Made by a program: the position numbers and the translations under genes. Of a DNA stretch of 64,000 nucleotides, positions 37,449 to 48,291 are shown one piece after another. Position 1 is the stretch's first letter; each line of letters begins with the position of its first letter. The notes under the pieces were generated by a model, which was given only the letters and a program-made list of their open reading frames with translations, searched no databases and was not told the origin of the DNA. Where the stretch lies: the NCBI GenBank assembly GCA_905250125.1, contig CAJNOL010000582.1, positions 57,331 through 121,330 on the forward strand. Reading direction: 5' to 3'. Origin of the DNA: Rotaria sordida. Its lineage: Eukaryota > Rotifera > Eurotatoria > Philodinida > Philodinidae.

Positions 37449-39320
37449 ATGACATTATTTAATATAAAGAATTCTCTTATTGAAAGATTAGCAAAGCAGA
37501 GTTATTTATCTAATAATGATCGACCAGATTCAGAAGAATGATCAAGACGATCAACTATTGCAGCTTATCCTTGGGTGAGATTTTCATTTTTTAAATTAAA
37601 ATTAAAAATAGAAAGGTTATTCAATTGTCAAGTATTTTTTTGTTAATATATATTTATTTATTTCTATTTATCTATCTATAGATGAATAAATTCAAGCCAT
37701 TTATATATGGAGCGAAGTAAGTTAAGATTTGAAATAATCAATTTCTATATAAGAATAGATTTATTTATATTAGAGTTTGTTAAAATAAAAATAATATTAT
37801 TTATTATCTTTATTTATATTTTTGTTTTATTTCTATTTAATAAAATTTTTTTTTAAATATCGAAATGAGTGTAAATAAAACGTGATAAATTTCTATTCGA
37901 AATATCTAATAGATTTTAAAAAATCGATTTCAATAGAAATAAAAATAACTCGATCGATTTAACATATATTATAGGAAGAGAAGAATATTTATTCAAATAA
38001 ATAAATAACACTTTGCATTTATTCATTATTTATTCATTCGAATTTTGAAAAAAACAAAAAAACAAACTCTTTTAGAAATAAATAAATAAAATCGTTATAT
38101 TAATATAATAAATCATTTGAATAGTTAGAAAAATATTGATAAAAATAAAATTTAATTTAATTAAGTTAACCATTTTCTGCTCTTTTTTTTTCTCATTTGA
38201 AATATTTCTATAGTTTTATAATGAAATTATTCTCGATTTAAGATAATAATTAAATATAATTATTTTTCATTTTAAAAAAAATCTTATTTTTTGTTTGAAT
38301 TATATTCAAATAATTAAGAAGAATTTTTCAAAAAAAAGTAAAGATTTTATATTATTTAAATAGATTTAAAGAATAGTTTTCATATTGATTGAATTAAAAC
38401 AAATTAACTTTGATATTAAATCTTTGTTCTTGCTTTTTCAAAGGTTATTTCAATAGTTAACTATCTTGCTAGATTTAGTAAAATATTCGTTATTTATAAT
38501 ATAAATCGATTTCTAGATAAACTTATATTGATTTATCTTATTATATATAAAGATTGAGAGTTAAGATAATTTATTATTTTAATAATCTATCCTAGATATA
38601 TTCATCATATTCACCTCAATTATTTTAATACAAATTTATTTCTTTTTAGTCAACAATCGATAACAAATTATTTCTATTTCATTCAATTTGAATTTATTTT
38701 ATCGAAAATCTATTTTTAACTCTTAGATAGAAACTTTCTATAAGACGAAATAATAATAAAATATTTTCGAATTATCGATTAAAAAAAAAAAAAAAAAAAA
38801 TTTATTCGAATAGGATATTTATCGATATAGTTAAACAAATAAAAGATAAGAATATATAAAATAGATTTTATTTCTATTGATATTATCGATTAAAAACTAT
38901 TATTTTTATTATATTTATAAATATAGAAATGATGATGTACCTGATTGTTACAATCGAGTTCGTTATATTCGAGATTGTTGTAAAGTATTGTCTGATCTTT
39001 CTAAAACAGATAAAGATTTTGTAAGTTAAATAATTTAATTTAATTTAATTTAATTTAAAAAATCAAATGTTTAGTTAAATAAAAGTGTTGATAATGATCT
39101 ATCAAAATCATTGAAAGAATTTCGTTTGAGTGATGTTGCACGTTGTTATCGTTCTCCATATGGAACAAATGGTGATTTATCGATTTTAAATCAAACAATT
39201 GATGATTTAATTCAAATACATGATTTTATTGATTCAAAAAGAAAAGAATGGTTTGAACAATTTAAAAAAATAATTGAACAAGCTAGAGATAAACAAGTAT
39301 TTATTTATTTCTATATCTAT

Positions 39321-39351
<31 letters not shown>

Positions 39352-42027
39352 TTTCTAAAATAAGTCAACTATTCGTCAAACAATGACTGAACTAAAAGAT
39401 AATTATGAAAAAGCTCAACGAAAATTAGAAACAGCTGATGCTAATTTAAAAAAGTATTATCTAGATTTGATTAATTTAAATAAAAAATTTTCTCATTGTT
39501 TTTTTGTTAAGATTTCAAACACGATCTGATCGTTTAACATTAGCAAATTTTGATGAACGTTTACGTGAATTAGAAGATATTCGTTGTGAATGTGAACAAT
39601 CTCGAACATTATCACGTGATTTATATGCAACTGAAACATATAAAACAGCAAGTGATGAACATTCAATTACAGTTAAACTTTTTTATCAATATTTATATGA
39701 AGAAAATCAATTTTATAATAATATATCTCGATATTTATCATCAAAAATGCCTGATATTGAACAAAGATTAGAAAATGATGAATTAATACCATTATTTGGT
39801 TATGATCTTGTAAAACATTGTTCAAAAAGAAAAGATACATTAATTGCTTATCCTATTGAAATATCAATTCGTCTATTAGAAAATTGTTTAAATGAAGAAG
39901 GTCTTTTTCGTATTGCACCATCACAAGTTAAACAAAAAAAATTTGTTGCTGAACTTAATTTACAAACAATTGATAGAGGAACAACATTAAATGAACTTAA
40001 TTATGATCCACATGTTCCTGCAAGTACACTTAAACAATATTTAAGAGAACTTCCAGATTGTTTACTTACAACTGCACTTTTACCACAATGGAATGAGATT
40101 ATTTCACTCAGGTTAACACTTTTTCTTTTTCTTTTTCTTTTTCTTTTTATTCAACTATCTTAATAAAATTTATTTTTTCTTCAAATTTAAAAAAAAAGCA
40201 AAGATGAGAAAGTTTTGAATTGTTTTAAAGGAAAAAAAAATCTTTTTATTTTCTTAATTTAATTTTCTTTTAAATATTTAAATATAAATCAATATTTGAC
40301 TATTATATAGATGATGAAACAATTTCATATCTATAATTCTATTAAGATATAGATAAATTTTTTAAAATAATTAATTATTATCAATCTTAAATAGATTTAA
40401 AACAAATTATTATAGAATATAGAATATCATCATAAGACAATTTTATTTAATAAATCTCTCCAATTAGAAAGTTTTAAAATAAATAACAAAATTTCTTTTA
40501 TTTTATTTTAGTAGTGAACAAGCTCGTTTACAACGAATTGGTCAATTAATAAATAAATTACCTGAAATAAATTATCAGAATCTTTGGTTTGTAATGTGTT
40601 TTTTTTGTCTATTTTGTTAATAAAAAAAATTGTTTTATCTCTTATAGTTATTTGGTTAATTTCTTAGCTCGTGTTGCTGAATATTCATCAGAAAATAAGA
40701 TGACACCAAGTAATTTAGCTATTTGTATTGGATGTAGTATATTATATGGAAAAGATCAATCATATTCACAAAATCAAACGATTTCAAATTCGTATACAGC
40801 TGCTTCAATTATTCTTGAACTAATGATTATTCATCATAAACAATTATTTAATAGTTATTATCAACAAGAACAAACTTCGAAATCATTTAAATCTCAACCT
40901 GATATTATTCCAACTGAATTTCATTCCGTATTAACTTTTGATTTTTTTTATTAAATAATTCAATTTTTTCGTGTTGTTTTTTTTTTTTTTAGAAAAGTCG
41001 AAATGATTCAAATGAAAATTTGTTAGATGTTCAAAATATCTCTGTCTATACTCAACCGTATGTAATTATATTTTTAAAAAAAACTAAAAAAAGTAACTAA
41101 TAAATAAAGTAGATCTCCTGGAACACGTCGAAAAAATAAAGCACCTCGTCCACCTCCATTATCTTCATTTAATCAACAAACATCAGTTGAACAAATAAAT
41201 TGTGAAAATGTTTCATCTGATTTAAATTCGAATGATCAAACATCAAATGAATGTTTAACAGGTAATTAAATAAGATTTGAAAATGAATAAGAGAATATTG
41301 AAAAAATAATTATTATATTAAATAATAATAAAGAATCATCTCCACAATCTAATCAAATCAAGAAATTATGCAAAAGATTTGCAGGAGGTTCTTTCTTTTG
41401 TAATGCTCGCTTTTATTTCTATATATAACTATTTGTTAAATCAATATATTATTTGCTTTATTTATTTGTTATGTATTTAAACAATTATTATTTACAAAAA
41501 CAAAAAAAGTAACCAACTTTGCTCATTCAATCATTAATAAAATATTTTATTTTATTTCAATATAAAACAATCTATTTAATCTTATTATTATATGTTTTTT
41601 TATTATTTCAGTGACAAGTTCATTAAGTTTTAGTCCAACTGATAAAACTCATCGACGTACATCAAGTGATGGAGCACAACTAGATCGTCCTGGAGCGCCG
41701 CCACCTCTTCCACCATTAAATATTGTTGGTTGTGCACCAATTGTTCAACCTAGACCAAAACATTCCTATCTATTATCAAAGACAAATAATGAACAAAGAA
41801 TTTCTTCAGGAACAGAAGATAAAACAGTTGAAAATGAAACATCAACGGATTTGTCAACTGATTCAACATCGACAACAAATGATGGTGTTAATGTTGGAAA
41901 ATTAATTTCACAAATAAATAATCGAATGGCTGCTGGAAAATTACCAAATACTCAAACAAATAATAATCGAAATTCTTCTTTTCGAAATAGCACTTTATCG
42001 TCACCTGGAGATACAACTGATTTCTAG
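37449..42027 (+). CDS. BAR-RhoGAP protein of the ARHGAP17/ARHGAP44/SH3BP1 type
   Basis: Exons in frame from 37682: 37682-37716, 38927-39020, 39075-39296, 39365-39453, 39512-40111, 40512-40586, 40648-40927, 40993-41057, 41113-41261 and 41612-42027; 674 codons plus stop. A phase-symmetric 54-bp exon at 41334-41387 may be added (692 residues). Residues 1-240 are helical and match the BAR region (KLFYQYLYEENQFYNNISRY is its last helix). RhoGAP spans about 245-440 with the arginine finger Arg280 in GLFRIAPS, YLRELPDCLL and NKMTPSNLAI. The C-terminus is Pro/Ser-rich (PRPPPLSS, PGAPPPLPPLN), suited to SH3 binding. Such proteins bend membranes and switch off Rho-family GTPases. An upstream exon, 37449-37574, would add an amphipathic start (MTLFNIKNSLIERLAKQ) in phase but contains TGA at 37539-37541. 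Confidence 0.85.
39319..39353. repeat. (TTTA)n microsatellite in a short intron
   Basis: About nine TTTA units fill most of the 68-bp intron between BAR-region exons. Confidence 0.9.
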
Positions 42028-42468
42028 TCTTTTATCATCCGGTGATCATTTTATTATCATCAGTGACTTATTTAAACTAATTTCATTAATTATTATCTTT
42101 TCTTTTCTTTTCTTTTTCTTTTTTATTTCATCGATTATCTTATATAAATATAAATCAATACATTTATACTATTCGTAATCAACTCAAACAAAAAATTTAA
42201 AATTTTTTTTTTTTTCTTTTCAAATTAAATCTTCAATAAGAATTCTTCTATTAATGATAAAATCTATTCATATGTCAAACAATAATTATAGATAGGTATT
42301 ATCTTCATTCAACAAGTTTTTATTCAGCAATAAAAAAAAAAATCTCTTTAATCTTCTTCTTTTTCATAGATCAATATTTAAATAAAATAATTCACTTTTT
42401 TAAAGATTTTTATTTAAATCATTTCGTTTTAGTTATATTAATCTTAAATTAAATTATTAACTATTCTT
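42028..42468. other. 3' flank of the BAR-RhoGAP gene
   Basis: AT-rich, with CTTTT runs; likely 3' untranslated and intergenic sequence. An AATAAA occurs near 42380. Confidence 0.35.
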
Positions 42469-43891
42469 CATTTCAGAGTTAAATGGATATGGACATTTTT
42501 TAAATAACTTTCAAAGAGAAAGAGAGAAGTTATCGGAATTATTCGTTCTATCTTGAGTTGAGATTAATCTGTCTTTTTACAAACTCGATCAAAAATTCTA
42601 GTCGCTTTTCTTAATGGATACGCAACGAATTTTGAAGATAAGCTTAATGCACTTTCGAACTTACATACTTTATCAACTATAACATAATTCATAGATAGTA
42701 CACGTTTCTCTCTATCGATCTGGGTGTGAGGGCGAGGTCGAAAGTGATTTCAATTGAAAATATACAAAGATTTTTCTAAAGGCTACTTACAAAACATTTT
42801 TTAAAATCTTAGTAGTTAATAGACATTGCATACTAGAACTTTTTAATGGTCCTTTGTCTTTGTTATACGATTTATTAATCTTTAGAGTTTTTTCCTAGAG
42901 AAAGCGTCATTGAAGAGTATTTATTTGATGTTTGGTGTGGGAGTTAAGGAGTGGTGTGGGCATCAATGTGAGCATAGGTCTCTTGTTTTTTTCTTGAATC
43001 ACTGTCTCAGCCACATATCTTCGGAGAGTAATTGTATCTTGAATCGTATCGAGTTAGTTTGGGCCCATCTGAAAAAATATATATGTGATAAAAAGATCAA
43101 GTTTACTTTAACTGAAATGAGAAAACTGGAACAAGAGATGTTTATGGGTCAAATACAATGAAAGCAACCAGTTATATTAGTTACGTCCGACAATATTTAT
43201 GTTGAAGAAACGGAAGAAGAGCTAAATGATCATAACGATGATGATTATAGTAGTTACATTACAGATAATATCGCGATGATTAATGATTTCTATGATGGAT
43301 TTATGTGAACATCTTTAAATTCTTTTTGGCTGACCGATTTCGATTCAGGGAATTATTCCAATAAGAACAGCAATAAGATAAAAGTTGAGAAAAACTTTCT
43401 CAATATGTTAATTCATTATCATCAGAATAAGTTTAACGTATGGATTTTGATAACATTCTTTAGTAGAAAAAACATGCCGAAGATTAATAAATCATGTAGC
43501 AAAGACAAAGGACCATCAAAAACTTCTAGTACGTAATGTGTGTTAATTGCTAAAATTTTCAAAAATGTTTTGTCAGTAGCCTTTAGAAAAACATTTATAT
43601 ATTTTCAATACAAATCATTTTCGATCTGGGCCTCATCTAGATCGATAGAGGAAAACCTAGACTATCTATCCATTATATTATAGTTGAGAAAGTATCTGGC
43701 TTCCAAAGTGAATTAAACTTATCTTTAAAACTTCTTATATATTCACTAAGAAAAGCGACTAGAATTTTTCCTCGACTTTGCAAAAAGATAGAGCAATGTC
43801 GACTCTAAATAGAATGAAATATTCAGATTATTTTTCTCATTCTCTTTCAAAGTTATTCAAAAAATGTCCACAACCATTTAACTCTGAAATG
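42469..43891 (+). mobile_element. Tc1-like element relic with terminal inverted repeats over 400 bp
   Basis: The left arm (42469 to about 42900) pairs with the right arm (about 43470-43891), starting catttcagagttaaatgg on both inner-reading strands and continuing with moderate divergence through ttctagtcgcttttctta and aatggtcctttgtctttg. Between the arms, 42990-43310 encodes the end of an IS630/Tc1-type DDE transposase: NRIELVWAHLKKYICDKKIK (family pattern NPIELxWxxxK, which holds the last acidic residue), then an acidic tail (EETEEELNDHNDDDYSSY). A TGA at 43159-43161 interrupts it, and the first part of the transposase is scrambled. A TA duplication could not be confirmed. Confidence 0.75.
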
Positions 43892-44334
43892 GACAATAGT
43901 GGTAAGAAAATGAGACCTGTTGCTCGATCTGTAACAGATATATTCGATTGTTTTTCGGTTGCATGATTTTTGTTCCATCCTGTATTTATGATAAAAATGA
44001 CGTATTAGTGAAGAGAGTTATTGGAAAGAATTTTATTTTCCTAAAAGATTGTTTATTATCACATTCGAACCATTAATAGAATCTTATTAATGTTAATAAG
44101 AATATATTCGAAAGAAGATTTTAATTATTGATCATGTAGTTTTATTAATTTGTCATAAGAAAAATTCCTGTTGTGTATGCAAAGTTACATTTAATTAATA
44201 CCTGTATTCGATCTTAATATAAAATAAATAAGAGAAAGAAAAAAAAAACTTTGTATTTGTTCGTTCAGATAACGTTTGTTTTTATCTTGTCTCTGATTTT
44301 TCTAGAGGTTTTAAATAAGAACAAGAATAAAATG
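43892..44334. other. AT-rich spacer between two transposons
   Basis: No feature recognised. Confidence 0.4.
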
Positions 44335-47300
44335 ACGAAATGAGATCATCATCATCATCATCTGTAGCATATCCTATTGGACGTTGCTTTCGCTACGAGA
44401 CCACGCCATTTCTGCCTGTCTTGGGGATTTTTCCAGGCGGAGAAGAGGCCTAGGTTGAATGAACGCAGGTCGTCTTCGACGGAGCTGATTCATGTGTGAC
44501 GTGGTCTGCCTCGAGAGCGTTTCCATCTATGTGGTGATCCATTAATGTCTGCTTGTAGTGCTCTGGTGTGGTCGGAGAGGGATTGCCCCTAGTTATATGT
44601 CCAAGTTGTCGCAGTCGCCTACTTGTGATAGACGCGCTGATCTCAGGCTGTCCAGTACGTTCCCGGACTTCTTTGTTCGTGATGTGCTTTATGTATGGTA
44701 TATGAAGAGTTTGTCTAAGACACTAGCTGTTGAAAGCGTCTAATTTCTTCTCGATCGAGTCAGTTATTGTCCAGATCTCTACGCTGTACAGAAGGACTGG
44801 TAGTATATAGCAGTTGTAAAGACGGATTTTGGTCTGTAGCGATATGCTTGAGCGCCAGATAGGTTTACCCAATGCCTTCATGCAATTCCGAGCGATTGCA
44901 ATCCTTCTGGCGATTTCTAGTATGCTGCTATTCGTTTTGTGAATCGTACAACTTAGATAGACGAATGAGTCGACCACTTCCACATTTTGGTCAAGTATAG
45001 ATAGTGCGTTGTTGTTAGTCAGTTTGGTTCCGGTTTCTTGAATTTTTGCCTTTGACCAGTTGATTTCTAAGCCCAGCGGAAGAGCTTCATGCTGCATGAC
45101 CTCCAATACCAACAGAAGTACTTCTACAGTCTCAGCTAGAACTGCCACGTTGTCCGCAAAGTCCAAATCGGTGAATACTTCGTTATCCAGTGTAGCGCCG
45201 AGCAGCTCTCGGCGTATCGTTCGTTGGAGTAGCCAGGTCATTTGTGCCAGAAACAAATCCGAGGCAATTGTGTACCATTGGCGAACATCGCTTTTGACTT
45301 CGAACTAATCGGATAGTTGGCCATCGACTCGAACGCAGTTGAATGTGTTAGAATACAATTCCCTCATTAGGTCGACAATTTTCTTGGGAACGCCGAGACT
45401 TGTCAGTATAAGCCAAAGGGCGTTACGATCGATCGAGTCGAACGCTGCCTTGAGGCCAATGTAGGCAATCCAGAGTGAGTGGTTGTACTCGCGCCGTGTT
45501 TGAAGCAGAGTAAGCACTGTAAGGATTCTATCCACCATTGATCGGCCTGAGGTGTAGCTGCTTTGTTCGTTCCTACGTTTGGCCAAAAGCAAGTTCTTCA
45601 TTCTCGACAATAGAATTCGCGCAAATAGTTTGCCGGGGCAGGACAGTAGCGTGATGCCTCTGTAGTTTTTACACTCTTCTCTGTTACCTTTCCCTTTGTA
45701 GAATAATGTCTTTTTTGCAATCTGATGAGATGACTCTGGAACTCCAGACATTCTGGAAGATATTGGTTAGCCAGATACTACAGTCGACGCTTCCAGCTAC
45801 CATCATCTCAGGGATGATATTGCATATGCCAGATACTTTGCCGTTTTTCATTTTATTCAGAGAGTTGAAAACTTCCTACACCGTTGGTTTGCTACAATTG
45901 ATCACTGGGTCTTCGATAGCCGATTGGGCACCGGTAGTCAGTTCCTCGGAGTCGGATGCGTTGGGTCGATTGAAAAGTCCAGCGTAATAGTTGCGCCAAC
46001 ATTCCATTTTTGATGATTTGTTGCTGATTAGATTGCCATTTGCGTCGACGATTGGGCTGCTGACGGATCGGGTAGCCTTAGCTAAGCGTCGAAAGTTAGC
46101 GAATGAGTGCCGCCTCTCCATCTCTCGCCATGTTGTCAGCCCATTGTTGTTGATCCAATTTTAGATTTGCCTTGTACTGTTTGCTCAATGTTTTATACTC
46201 ATCATACTTGTTGAGAAGTCTTGCTTGTCTCTTTTTCTCAACCAATGTGAGGATGATGTCGCTGACCCGCGACTTCTTCATTTGTTTGCGCATACCTAAT
46301 TGCTTGGCTGCCACATCCTTGAATGTTTCCTTGGATCTGTTCCAGTTCGAGGTCTCTTCGGCTGCTAATGCGGCGAAGCGGTTGCTCATTTCTACTGCGT
46401 ATTGTAATTGCACTGCAGGATCTTCCAGCTTCTTGATGTTATAACGTAATGTGTGTGATTTTTTCTCGCCTGTGCGTTTTAACCTCAGCAACATTGTAGC
46501 GATTACAGGTCGGTGTCCTGCGTCGAATTCCAGACTACGATAGACGCGGCAGTTTTGCAATGCGGACCATTTAGTGTTGACCAAAATGTGGTCGATTTCC
46601 TTGACGGTCACCCCGTCGTTTGAGAACCATGTGTACCTGTGCATATCCTTATATGCTTGAACCATGAACCACCGATTCTTAGACTGGCTCCCAAACAGAA
46701 GTTCATTAGTCTCTCTGTGTTGTCGTTTGGAGTGCCACTTTCATACGGGTCGATAACGTGTTCCATATTGATTCTTGATGTTTCCGTGGCAGCGTTGAAG
46801 TCACCGAGACAGACGATAAAGTCGCTTTGATGTATCGTCTTCGTTGCTTGTTCAATTTGCTGATTGAAGGCATCGTTGTCAATGTCGCTCGCCTCGTTCG
46901 TGGGGACGCACGCTACTATTATTAAGAGATAGCCAAAGTTGTGTTTGAATTTGGCCGTCAACAGTCTTTCACTAATTGAGTGCCACGAGATCATAGCTGC
47001 GACGGCGGTTTGATTGAGTGCGAGAGCCACTCCTGCAGACTATAAAGCGCCAACAGTTGGACTAGACCATAAAATTGTATAAGAGTCACATGTTGTTTCG
47101 CCGATGCCGGGCTAGCGTGCTTCTTGGAGAGCCATCATGTTGATCTTTCCTTTCTTAAATTCTGAGACGAGAATGATAGCAACATCTGTTTCTAGGAGCG
47201 TTCTTATATTCCATGTACCAGTACGAAATAATTTCTTGGACGGAAATCGTTTTGCTTCAGGATTATAAGAGTTGTATGAATTTCGCCTGATGACGACCGG

Positions 47301-47682
47301 GTCGGCCTTACTTTCGACCCTGCCAGACTCGGGTTCCACACTTGATGGTCAGGATTCGTTTACGTCGTTGGTCATAACAGTATTTTGGTTTCGTCTCATA
47401 GTGAATTACGTAGGCAGAGAATTTCTCTGGTTCCTTGCCGGGAGAACGCAGGTAAGGTGGCTGACCGTTTACCAAGAAGATCTTCACGTCCGGTCTAGAT
47501 CGGTCATCTGGTTACCGCCTGTATTGGCCATCGTTTTCAAGATTCTCGTTGCGCTCTAGGTGATTCTTCAGTCGGAGCTTTCATCACTGATGGCATAGCC
47601 TCAACAAGCAGTCCCGTACTCAGATGTTTGCCCCACACCACGACGAGGTATAGGACGAGTTTTGAGGGGAACGAAATGAGAT
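44335..47682 (-). mobile_element. RTE-like non-LTR retrotransposon, full insertion with 12-bp duplication
   Basis: Copies of acgaaatgagat flank the insertion (44335-44346 and 47671-47682). The element, 44347-47670, is 3324 bp, minus strand. Its 3' end is a short (GAT)n tail, as in RTE elements, not poly-A. It is far richer in G+C than surrounding host DNA, a sign of recent arrival compared with older, AT-drifted relics nearby. The enzyme region is described separately. Confidence 0.9.
44723..47339 (-). pseudogene. Endonuclease-reverse transcriptase of the RTE-like element, dead
   Basis: Reading from 47339 downward: an exonuclease-endonuclease-phosphatase domain with TWNIRTLLET, LQEAR, VCLGDFNAATE, EIDHILVN and GHRPVIATML; a linker; then reverse transcriptase with NYRGITLLSCPGKLFARIL, the A motif AYIGLKAAFDS, and the C motif TDLDFADNVAVLAE. 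In active enzymes the A motif carries Asp where this has Gly (YIG), and the C motif is ADD where this has ADN, so two catalytic residues are lost. TAG codons break the frame at about 45303-45305 (SD-stop-FEVKS) and 45876, and there are frame changes in the endonuclease part. Similar proteins are often labelled craniofacial development protein 2-like in animal genomes; clade RTE is probable, not proven. Confidence 0.85.
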
Positions 47683-48291
47683 ATATAATGATAATCAGTC
47701 TGTTTTAATTCTATAAATGTTATTTAATTTAATGATGAAATAAAAATGTTTGATGAATATGAATTAATTGAAGAAAAAAAAGCACGTCTTTTTCTTTGAA
47801 TGAATAAGAAACAATTTTCGTATAAAAATAAAATCTAATTAAAAAAAGTAAATATTTAAATTGAAAATGAACTCAATTATCTATGATATTTATTTCAATA
47901 AAAATAATCAATATAGATAAACTATTAATTTATTTTTGTTATTATTAATCTTATTGATAAATATTGATAAATTATTAGAATATTTATTTCAATAAGATAT
48001 TTCTTGTTTATTTCTATTAGAGATAATATTATTCAAGGATTCACGACGATATATTTATCTATATAGAGAATGTCATTCTCTTATCTTTAATATTTCTATT
48101 TGTTTTTATTGAGTTGATGCACTCTATAGAATAAGATAAAATTTTTTTTTCTTTTTTCATATATTTATCATATTTGAATGCGTTTAAAGATAAGTGAGAG
48201 ATGTTATTTAAAAATCCAAAATAATTGTCCTAAAGTGATATGTAAGATAAATTGATTGTAATTTTAAAAAAAAAAGAATAAAAATTTGTAG
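47683..48291. other. AT-rich upstream region of the gamma-glutamyltransferase gene
   Basis: No separate gene. TTTGTAG immediately before the ATG could be a splice acceptor for a leader intron. Confidence 0.35.

Noticed and set aside
37539-37541. TGA recoding (as Trp or selenocysteine) to explain in-frame TGA codons in several genes
   Set aside because: Intact genes here use TGG for Trp, and the TGA cases sit in relics or doubtful exons. No SECIS-like structure was recognised.
40113-40163. C-terminal LFLFLF extension of the large RhoGAP exon
   Set aside because: It is intronic sequence after a GT donor at 40112; splicing to 40512 restores the RhoGAP domain.
44558-47559. Plus-strand reading frames in the RTE region
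   Set aside because: They are antisense shadows of the endonuclease-reverse transcriptase.
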